Source of the DNA: Planctomycetota bacterium
GTDB taxonomy: Bacteria; Planctomycetota; PLA2; JAEUHO01
Assembly: GCA_024639415.1 (NCBI GenBank)
Contig: JAHEIK010000007.1
Coordinates: 1 to 17,661 of the forward strand
Reading direction: 5' to 3'
Length of the DNA stretch: 17,661 bases
In this document: one piece after another, positions 1 to 5,159 of the stretch
Layout of the letters: each line of letters starts with the position of its first letter
How positions within the stretch are numbered: the first letter of the stretch is position 1
Notes under the pieces: model-generated
What the model was told of the DNA's origin: nothing
The model's database searches: none
The model's input: only the letters and a program-made list of their open reading frames with translations
Program-made: the position numbers and the translations under genes

Positions 1-56
1 GCAAGGTGATGGGTGGAAGGGACGCGCCGCTCGGCCGTCGTCAGCACCCGCGCAGG

Positions 57-165
57 GGCGAGGAGGATCGGAAGGAGGGGCGCGTAGCCCCTCCTTGCCG
101 GAGCGCCGGACGCGGCAACGCCGCGCGGCGCGACGAACACTCCGCGCGGGAGCGCGGAACGGCCT
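57..165 (+). repeat. Outer inverted repeat, left arm (109 bp)
   Basis: Read on plus, this arm matches the reverse complement of 1723-1831 over 109 bp without gaps, with about five mismatches by eye. It begins with a perfect 10-bp inverted repeat (72-81 with 87-96, loop GCGTA). GC-palindromic segments follow, including CGCCGCGCGGCG and a 7-bp stem TCCGCGC/GCGCGGA. The in-frame reading of 58-87 would encode ARRIGRRGA and a stop, exactly the C-terminus of the oxidoreductase at the right arm, but a stop at 7-9 shows that this copy is not the end of a long reading frame here. Confidence 0.85.
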
Positions 166-193
166 TGCGCCTGTGACGTCACCGCCGAAGAGA

Positions 194-287
194 CCCCTGC
201 CGGAGCGCCGGACGCGGCATCGCCGCGCGGCGCGACGAACACTCCGCGCGGGAGCGCGGAACGCCCCCCTGGCGCCGTGATCGTGAC
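194..287 (+). repeat. Second (inner) copy of the same repeat
   Basis: The core of about 65 bp from 199 to 263 is nearly identical to 97-161 in the same orientation. It shares the palindromic segments and the conserved GACGAACACTCC block. It continues into CCGTGATCGTG, which is also found inverted beside the right inner copy at 1601-1611, so the inner pair is a second, nested inverted repeat. Confidence 0.8.
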
Positions 288-461
288 CCTGGGCGCGGGA
301 TCGACCCGCCTCGAGGTGGGCGCGCCCGCGGTGAGGATGTGAGGGCGACAGAGTGAGGGAGAGCTGGTAAGGGCGTGGAGAAGAGGAAAACGGGGACGAC
401 CGAGGCGCGGTGGGGGTATTGGAGATTGCACCCCGGCCGTCCCGTGGAGAGACGTTGTTCG

Positions 462-1343
462 CTAGAGCGAGAAGGCGCGCGGCTCGTCATCCTCGCGACC
501 GGCGCGACGAGCAGCCGTCACCGCCAGCACGGAGAAAGACGGCACGCGCCGACTGCCGTCGAGCGCCGGCCAGTTCGCTCCACCGAGCATCCAGATCTCG
601 GTGCCGTGGCGAGCCGCCGCGCGGGAGACCCCTGCAAGGCGCTGCACGAGCTTCGCAGGCTCCGCGTGGGCGTCGGCGAGCAAGACGATCTGGTGCGGCT
701 GCTGCTCGGCGATGACCTCTTCGAGCACGCCGGCCTCGCGCAGGTGGCCCACGTCGAGAACCGTGAAGCCGCACTCGCGCAGCACGGTCTCGGCCATGGC
801 GCTCAGCACGCAGCCCAGGTCGCCACCCGGGCTCGCGAGGAGCGCGACGGGTGCTCCCATGCGCGGACGGAGGCGACCCGCAGCACGCTGCAGGCTGCGC
901 ACGAAGCTGCGCTTCAGGGTGCGCCAGGCGCCCTCGGAAAGCCGGCCTTCACGGTGCCGCATGCGCAGCCCCTGGACGAAGTCAGCCAGGACGGCATCGG
1001 AGGCCTCGCCCCAGGACGCGCTGCCGGCGCGCAAGGCGAGCAGCGCCGCTTCCATGCGGTCGGGATCCGTGAGGGAGTTCGCCCGGTCGACCCACTCGCT
1101 CGGATCGCCGAGGCGCAGGCTGGGCTGGCTGTTCGCGCCGCCGACGCCTGCACGCGGATCGACGAGGGCACGGAAGTCGAGAATGACGCTCCTGAGGAAA
1201 CGCCGGTGACCGCCCGGGGTACGCGTGTGCGGAATGCGCCCCTGATCGCTCCAGCGCTTCAGCGTGGTCGGTCCGACGCCAAGGATGCGCGCGGCTGCGG
1301 GCAGGGTGATCACGTCGTCGTGGCGGGTGTCGATGGTCTGCAT
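462..1343 (-). CDS. MerR-type HTH regulator with degenerate cobalamin-binding-like domain
   Basis: The 293-aa product has an N-terminal MerR/excisionase-type winged HTH at about residues 12-60 (TLPAAARILGVGPTTLKRW, then the typical TPGGHRRF wing). A helical segment follows (about 78-160), then a Rossmann-like C-terminus (about 165-265) with the order and hydrophobic pattern of a B12-binding domain, including CGFTVLDVG at 191-199. This is the architecture of light- or B12-responsive repressors such as CarH and LitR. However, the cobalt-liganding His of the E/DxHxxG motif is absent: the matching stretch is SPGGDLG (171-177), with Gly174 at the His position. It may therefore bind no cobalamin, or another ligand. 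The start has a GGGG stretch a few bases upstream. The gene stands alone between two sets of inverted repeats. The HTH call is firm; the ligand and the regulated genes are unknown. Confidence 0.85.
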   Translation of the reverse strand: MQTIDTRHDDVITLPAAARILGVGPTTLKRWSDQGRIPHTRTPGGHRRFLRSVILDFRALVDPRAGVGGANSQPSLRLGDPSEWVDRANSLTDPDRMEAALLALRAGSASWGEASDAVLADFVQGLRMRHREGRLSEGAWRTLKRSFVRSLQRAAGRLRPRMGAPVALLASPGGDLGCVLSAMAETVLRECGFTVLDVGHLREAGVLEEVIAEQQPHQIVLLADAHAEPAKLVQRLAGVSRAAARHGTEIWMLGGANWPALDGSRRVPSFSVLAVTAARRAGREDDEPRAFSL

Positions 1344-1800
1344 GGTTGCGTCCCCGAGGTGGTGCGTTGCCGGTCGGGGGGTGAGGACGCAATGGTGGTT
1401 CCCAAGCCGGCCGGAGGCGTGCCAATTGCCCCAAAGGCCTGTTTCCTGGGATCTGGGGGATCGTGCGGATTCGACCGGTACGCTGCCGCACCGTGCGGAC
1501 GTGATCGTTCCGGGCGCCTTTGAACGCCTGTGCGGCGGCGCACGGGGAGCGTTTCACCCCCTCGCGCACGCTCCCTCACGTCGGCCCCCGAGGTCGTGGC
1601 CACGATCACGGTTACGGGGGGGCGTTCCGCGCTCCCGCGCGGACTGTTCGTCGGCGCGCGCGGCGCTGCCGCGTCCGCCGCTCCGGCAAGGAGGGGCTCG
1701 CCCAGCGCTGGGTCCCGGCACGAGGCCGTTCCGCACTCCCGTGCGGACTGTTCGTCGCGCCGCGCGGCGTTGCCGCGTCCGACGCTCCGGCAAGGAGGGG
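1344..1800. other. Intergenic region between regulator and oxidoreductase
   Basis: This stretch of about 457 bp must contain the promoter of the minus-strand regulator in its left half, but I could not pick convincing -10 and -35 boxes. The right half (1601-1800) is filled by two inverted copies of the repeat family. The open frames crossing it are continuations of the frames created by the repeats and show no protein-like features. Confidence 0.6.
1601..1697 (-). repeat. Inner inverted repeat copy, right side
   Basis: Its reverse complement aligns with 194-287. It shares the CCGTGATCGTG edge, the GCGCGGAACGCCCCCC block, the GACGAACAGTCC block and the CCGGAGCG edge. It is more diverged than the outer pair, with several substitutions in the GC-rich centre. 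ACGGTTACGGG at its outer edge recurs in the repeat-rich spacer at 11933-11943. Confidence 0.75.
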
Positions 1801-1831
1801 CTACGCGCCCCTCCTTCCAATCCTCCTCGCC
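1723..1831 (-). repeat. Outer inverted repeat, right arm, overlapping a gene end
   Basis: This is the reverse complement of 57-165 over the whole 109 bp. The last 31 bp (1801-1831) lie inside the 3' end of the oxidoreductase gene, so the repeat provides that protein's final codons, including its stop. The strong similarity of the arms implies a recent duplication or gene-conversion-like homogenisation. Confidence 0.85.
1792..1816 (-). terminator. Perfect hairpin with stop codon in its loop
   Basis: On the minus strand, AAGGAGGGGC pairs perfectly with GCCCCTCCTT around a 5-nt loop GCGTA. The TAG stop of the oxidoreductase spans the end of the loop and the first base of the 3' stem. The 3' stem ends in TT but no U-run follows, so it may be an unusual or Rho-assisted terminator or an mRNA-stabilising structure rather than a classic intrinsic terminator. 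Confidence 0.5.
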
Positions 1832-2850
1832 AGCACGACCTTGCCGAAGTTCCTGCGTTCGTGCAGGTAGGTGTGCGCGTCCGCCGCCCCCTGCGCGGTG
1901 AGCGGGAACGTCGTGTCGATCGTCGGGCGGATCTCGCCAGCGGCGAGCAGGCGACTCATCTCCCCCATCGCACGGCGGTGCAGGTCGCGCTGCGTGAAGA
2001 GCTGCGCGAGGTTGAGCCCCAGCACACCCTTGTTCTGGTTCATGAGCGTGATCGGGTTGACCTTGCTGGCCTTCAGCACACTGGTGACCGCATGCCACAA
2101 CTTGCGCTTCGGCCCGGTGACGAGGCTGGAGAAGCCGTAGCACACCAGCCGTCCGAGCGGCTCGAGGAGTTCGAGGCCCTTCTGGAACGAGGCGGGGCCC
2201 AGCGGATCGAGGATCAGCTGGAAGCCGCCGCCGCGCAGCTCGCGGCGGGCTGCTTCCGCGTAGTCGCTCGTGCGGTAGTTGAAGGCCTTCTTGACACCCA
2301 GCGCCTCGAGCCGCGCGCACTTCTCGTCGCTCCCCGCGGTTGCGTAGAGCTCGATGTCAAGAGGACGCGCGAGGTCGAGGGCGGCCAGGCCGACGCCACC
2401 CGCTCCGCCGTGCACCAGGACGCGCTCGCCCTCCTTCGCTGCGCCGCAGTGGACGAGCGCGAGATAGGCGGTGAGGTAGTTGACGGGCACGGCCGCGGCC
2501 GTGGGGAAGTCCACGTCGTCCGGGATCGGCGTTGCCCAGTGCTCTGCGCAGCGCACGCTGTCGGCGTAGCCCCAGAAGCGCGTCGTGGCCATCACGCGCG
2601 TGCCCACAGCCAGCTCTGGCGCCACCTGCGCACCAGCCTCGACCACCACCCCGGCCACCTCGTAGCCCGGCGCGTACGGGCAGGGCGGCGCATCCGGGTA
2701 CAGGCCCACGCGCCCCATCAGGTCCGCGAAATTCACGCCCGCCGCCTCGATCCGGATCCGGATGTCCTTCGGCGCGAGCCGCCGATCAGGCAGCTCCCGC
2801 TCTTCGAAGACGGAGGGGGGACCGAACTTGGGGATCACCAGGGCGCGCAT
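1801..2850 (-). CDS. VAT1-like zinc-independent quinone oxidoreductase (MDR family)
   Basis: This 349-aa NAD(P)H-dependent medium-chain dehydrogenase/reductase belongs to the quinone oxidoreductase/VAT1 branch. The GroES-like N-terminal half contains AAGVNFADLMGRVGLYP (about 32-48) and PYAPGYEVAGVV. The Rossmann half has the nucleotide-binding motif VHGGAGGVGLAALDLA (about 147-162). Asp-Pro-Leu-Gly (DPLG, about residues 215-218) and the KVVLARR C-terminus also fit the subfamily, while the catalytic-zinc ligands of alcohol dehydrogenases are not evident. It probably reduces a quinone or enone in the cytoplasm; the substrate is not deducible. The start follows a TAGCAT box by 7 nt and no clear ribosome-binding site is visible. 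The last nine residues (ARRIGRRGA) come from the intergenic repeat. The gene is divergent from the permease at 2906. Confidence 0.9.
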   Translation of the reverse strand: MRALVIPKFGPPSVFEERELPDRRLAPKDIRIRIEAAGVNFADLMGRVGLYPDAPPCPYAPGYEVAGVVVEAGAQVAPELAVGTRVMATTRFWGYADSVRCAEHWATPIPDDVDFPTAAAVPVNYLTAYLALVHCGAAKEGERVLVHGGAGGVGLAALDLARPLDIELYATAGSDEKCARLEALGVKKAFNYRTSDYAEAARRELRGGGFQLILDPLGPASFQKGLELLEPLGRLVCYGFSSLVTGPKRKLWHAVTSVLKASKVNPITLMNQNKGVLGLNLAQLFTQRDLHRRAMGEMSRLLAAGEIRPTIDTTFPLTAQGAADAHTYLHERRNFGKVVLARRIGRRGA

Positions 2851-2857
2851 CGGCAGG

Positions 2858-2863
2858 ATGCTA
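2858..2863 (-). promoter_or_regulatory. Candidate -10 box for a leaderless oxidoreductase transcript
   Basis: On the minus strand, TAGCAT is followed by 7 nt and then the ATG at 2850. The same TANNNT-to-start geometry occurs at four other genes in the window. I see no convincing -35. Confidence 0.45.
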
Positions 2864-2880
2864 TCCGAACCGGCCGCTGT

Positions 2881-2892
2881 CCGTGCGCACGG
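2881..2892. promoter_or_regulatory. Perfect 12-bp palindrome between divergent promoters
   Basis: CCGTGCGCACGG is a perfect palindrome lying between the two candidate -10 boxes of the oxidoreductase and permease genes, ending where the permease box begins. Half of it recurs as CCGTGCGCGG at 2897-2906. It is a plausible operator, but palindromes of this kind are not rare in such GC-rich DNA. Confidence 0.3.
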
Positions 2893-2893
2893 C

Positions 2894-2899
2894 TACCGT
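2894..2899 (+). promoter_or_regulatory. Candidate -10 box for a leaderless permease transcript
   Basis: TACCGT is followed by 6 nt and the ATG at 2906. This geometry supports choosing 2906 over in-frame ATGs further upstream (such as 2762), which would lie inside the divergent gene. Confidence 0.4.
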
Positions 2900-2905
2900 G
2901 CGCGG

Positions 2906-4000
2906 ATGGCCATCGAGGTATTCCGGGGACTGCTGCTCTTCGCTGCCGTGCTGCTCGCGCTGCTCGCGCTCGAGCTCATCCTGGCCCCGTTCATCCTGCC
3001 GATCGCCTGGGCACTCTGCCTGTGTGCCACGACGGCCCGGCCCTACCGCTGGTTGGCGACGAAGTGGCGCAAGCCGCGTCTGGCCGCCTTCGTGATGGTG
3101 CTGCTCACGGCCGTCGTGGCGCTGGCGCCCCTGATCCTGGTCGGTGCGCTGGTGATCGAGCAGGCGAATGAGATCAAGGTGTCCCACATCCAGAAGAACC
3201 TCGAGCAGCACATGCCGGGCGTCCTGCGCTGGATCGAAGACACGCTGGCGTGGTTCAACATCAACTCGCTGGGAGAGTTCCTCGCAACGCTCAAGCAGCG
3301 CATCCCGGATCTGGCCGAGGGCATCTTCAGCGGCGGCGCCGTCACGGGGGCCCTGAACGTGATGCTGGCACCGTTCCTCTTCCTCTTCGGTCTCGTCATC
3401 ACCTTGGTGACGCAGTACTTCGTCTACCGCGAGTCGCCACGGCTGAGACGCCTCGTGGTCGACATCAGCCCACTCGAGGAGCCGGACACGGACCGGATCC
3501 TGGACACGCTGCGCAGCACGACCGCCTCCGGCATCGTCGGCGGCGTGCTTGTGGCTGTGATCCAGGGCGCACTCGGCGGAGTGATGTTCGCCGTCGCGGG
3601 CATCCAGTCGCCGGCGGTCTGGGCGGTCGTCATGGCGGGCTTCTCGCTGCTGCCCTTCGGCGGTACGGCGCTGGTGTGGGTACCCGCGGGCGTCTACCTG
3701 CTCTTCACCGGAGAGATGGGCGGTGGCTGGTTCCTCCTGATCTTCGGCACGGTCATCGTCGGTAGCGCCGACAACTTCCTCCGCCCCTGGATCATGACGA
3801 AGACCGGCGCTGAGGACCTGCACCCGATGATGCTGTTCTTCGCCATCCTCAGCGGTATCGGGCTGTTCGGGATCAGCGGCATCGTCTTCGGCCCGCTGCT
3901 GCTGGCTCTGCTGACGACGATGGTGCAGATCTACCGGGAGCACTGGCGCTCGGGCGCGCACCTGCGGGACGAAGCGACCGAGGCGGGCGCGGAGGCCTGA
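2906..4000 (+). CDS. AI-2E family transporter (PerM/TqsA-like permease)
   Basis: The 364-aa polytopic inner-membrane protein has the AI-2E/UPF0118 layout: two N-terminal hydrophobic segments (about 8-42 and 62-85), then an amphipathic soluble stretch containing PGVLRWIEDTLAWF. Paired membrane segments follow around residues 150-175, and a hydrophobic C-terminal half contains SPAVWAVVMAGFSLLPFGG and the family signature GISGIVFGPLLLAL near 330-343. Length matches the family. Members include autoinducer-2 exporters and Na+/H+ antiporter-like proteins, so the substrate cannot be assigned. Start 2906 is chosen because earlier in-frame ATGs would add a basic non-membrane leader overlapping the divergent gene, and because a TACCGT box lies 6 nt upstream. 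Confidence 0.9.
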   Translation: MAIEVFRGLLLFAAVLLALLALELILAPFILPIAWALCLCATTARPYRWLATKWRKPRLAAFVMVLLTAVVALAPLILVGALVIEQANEIKVSHIQKNLEQHMPGVLRWIEDTLAWFNINSLGEFLATLKQRIPDLAEGIFSGGAVTGALNVMLAPFLFLFGLVITLVTQYFVYRESPRLRRLVVDISPLEEPDTDRILDTLRSTTASGIVGGVLVAVIQGALGGVMFAVAGIQSPAVWAVVMAGFSLLPFGGTALVWVPAGVYLLFTGEMGGGWFLLIFGTVIVGSADNFLRPWIMTKTGAEDLHPMMLFFAILSGIGLFGISGIVFGPLLLALLTTMVQIYREHWRSGAHLRDEATEAGAEA

Positions 4001-4087
4001 TGAGCCACGCTCGCGCCCGCCGTCGCATCCCCTGCCGGATCGCGTAGGCTCCTGGGCTGAGAAAAGGTCCCAGCCCCCGGGAGTCCC

Positions 4088-4525
4088 ATGCCGAACATCG
4101 CCGTCGTCCTCAAGGAGGAGATCCAGCGGCTCGCCCGCAAGGAGATCCGCGCCGCCACGCTGCCCATGAAGAAGCACCGCGCGGAGGATCGCAGCGCGAT
4201 CGCCGCGCTGAAGCGCCAGGTCGCCGCCCTCGAGCGTGAGATCAGCTTCCTGCGCAAGCAGGAGAAGCGCCGCATCGAGGTTGCCCCGGAGGCGAAGGAA
4301 GCCGAAGGCGTCCGCTTCTCCCCCAAGTGGATCGCGGCGGACCGCAAGCGCCTCGGCATATCGGCCCGCGACTACGGCGACCTCGTGGGCGTGTCGATGC
4401 TGACGATCTACAACTGGGAGAAGGGCAAGTCGAAGCCGCGTGCCAAGCAGCTGGCCGCCTGGGCCAAGGTCCGCGGGATCGGCAAGCGCGAGGCCCTCAA
4501 GCGCCTCGAGCTTCTCGACCAGTAG
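4088..4525 (+). CDS. Coiled-coil plus XRE-type HTH DNA-binding protein
   Basis: This 145-aa basic protein starts with MPNIAVVLKEEIQRLARKEI, then a Lys/Glu/Arg-rich helix with heptad character (about 30-65, LKRQVAALEREISFLRKQ). It ends in a Cro/XRE-type helix-turn-helix (about 80-130) with the recognition region DYGDLVGVSMLTIYNWEKGK. Small proteins of this plan are common in several phyla and are presumed transcription or nucleoid regulators; I recall no defined role. A GGGAG about 6-7 nt before the ATG supports the start. The gene lies 87 bp after the permease, a spacer with an imperfect CTGGG/CCCAG hairpin. Its final codons are the first unit of a 22-bp tandem repeat. Confidence 0.8.
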   Translation: MPNIAVVLKEEIQRLARKEIRAATLPMKKHRAEDRSAIAALKRQVAALEREISFLRKQEKRRIEVAPEAKEAEGVRFSPKWIAADRKRLGISARDYGDLVGVSMLTIYNWEKGKSKPRAKQLAAWAKVRGIGKREALKRLELLDQ

Positions 4526-4614
4526 CCTCGAGCTTCTCGACCAGTAGCCTCGCGCTTCTCGACCAGTAGCCTCGCGCTGCTCGATCGGCACTCTCGAGCT
4601 GCTCGACCCGCTGC
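4505..4614 (+). repeat. Five 22-bp tandem repeats copying the HTH gene's 3' end
   Basis: Units begin at 4505, 4527, 4549, 4571 and 4593. The first contains the last six codons and the TAG stop of the HTH gene plus one base. The second is identical, the third differs at one position, and the fourth and fifth are more diverged. Units 1, 2 and 5 each contain a small hairpin TCGAG-CTK-CTCGA. Because 22 is not a multiple of 3, the repeat would not extend the protein in frame. The array ends 27 bp before the convergent alkyltransferase stop. Confidence 0.9.
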
Positions 4615-4641
4615 GCGTGACATGCCGCGCACGGGCCCCGC

Positions 4642-5151
4642 TCACCCGCGGTAGTCGACGCCCTCGAGATCGAGCAGGGCACGCTTCAGGTCCAGCCCGC
4701 CGGGGAAACCACCAAGGCGACGATCCGCCGCCAGTACGCGGTGTCACGGCACGACGAGCGGCAGGGGATTGCAGCCGCAGGCCTGGCCGACGGCGCGCGC
4801 CGCACGCGGCTTGCGCACAGCCCGCGCCACGCCGCCGTACGTGCGGACCTGGCCCCACGGAATGCGCTGCAGCTGACGCCACACCCGGGTACGGAAGCCG
4901 ACGTCGGGCAGCACGATCGGCACGTCGGACGGATTCTCGCCGCCGCGCAGGTAGGCGCGCAGCACGCGCCCCGCTTCCACGGTCATGGAGCTGGGGCGCT
5001 TGAACGCCGCGTCCGGGTACTGCTCGAGCAGCTCTTCGCGCAGGCGATCGCCGTCGTCGTCGAGCTGGATCTTCACGACGCCCTGGAACGTCCCGGCCAC
5101 CTGGATGGTGCCCAGCAGCGCCGTGCGCAGGCGGCTGACATGGATGTGCAT
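4642..5151 (-). CDS. ogt: O6-alkylguanine-DNA alkyltransferase with selenocysteine (UGA) at the active site
   Basis: The protein is 169 aa if the in-frame UGA at codon 136 (4744-4746) is read through, and 135 aa if not. It transfers alkyl groups from O6-alkylguanine to its own nucleophile to repair DNA. The C-terminal domain begins near VGFRTRVWRQLQRIPWGQVRTYG (84-106). Catalytic residues correspond to human MGMT with a constant offset of 9: Tyr105/Y114, Arg119/R128, Asn128/N137, UGA136/C145, His137/H146, Glu163/E172. The family motif PCHRV appears as P-UGA-HRV, and LGGFPGGLDLKRALLDLEG follows in frame to a TGA at 4642-4644. Everything but the cysteine is intact, and a SECIS-like hairpin follows the UGA. 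The ATG lies 8 bp behind the M28 peptidase stop, suggesting co-transcription. The family call is certain. Selenocysteine is my preferred reading; a TGC-to-TGA mutation or read error is the alternative. Confidence 0.85.
4710..4746 (-). promoter_or_regulatory. Candidate bacterial SECIS element
   Basis: Right after the UGA the mRNA reads CACCGCGUACU (11 nt), then the 17-nt hairpin GGCGGCGGAUCGUCGCC (4732-4716). This is a 7-bp stem with one G-U pair and a GAU loop; if the top pair opens, the loop is GGAUC. CACC just after the UGA can also pair with GGUG at 4713-4710, giving a lower stem. The loop starts 18 nt after the UGA and has G at its first position, as bacterial SECIS rules ask. From memory, E. 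coli fdhF also has 11 nt and then a 17-nt hairpin with a GGUC loop. Five of the six codons 143-148 end in T, unusual for this GC-rich DNA. Confidence 0.65.
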
Positions 5152-5159
5152 GCGCCCCC

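Larger units (their letters stand above)
1..461. other. Left-edge intergenic region rich in repeats
   Basis: I find no convincing gene in the first 461 bases. A frame is open on the plus strand through 280, but its translation is Arg/Ala-rich and repeats itself because the DNA underneath is a duplicated palindromic repeat, so I do not call it. The stretch holds two direct copies of the repeat (57-165 and 194-287) that are matched by inverted copies at 1601-1831. From 288 to 461 I see nothing recognisable beyond the 3' flank of the minus-strand regulator. Confidence 0.6.

Noticed and set aside
57..1831. Insertion sequence with terminal inverted repeats
   Set aside because: The enclosed gene is a regulator rather than a transposase. 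No target-site duplication is visible at the outer edges, and the right arm lies inside a gene end.
1264..3171. A 635-codon open frame on plus crossing the oxidoreductase
   Set aside because: It is antisense to a clearly conserved MDR enzyme and includes translation of the intergenic repeats.
4505..4614. CRISPR array
   Set aside because: The 22-bp units are directly adjacent with no spacers, and no cas genes are present.
4744..5151. Alternative genetic code with UGA as Trp or Gly to explain the alkyltransferase
   Set aside because: UGA serves as the normal stop of the permease (4000), the VWA gene (11458) and the alkyltransferase itself (4642). No other conserved gene here needs UGA as sense, so a code change is not supported.
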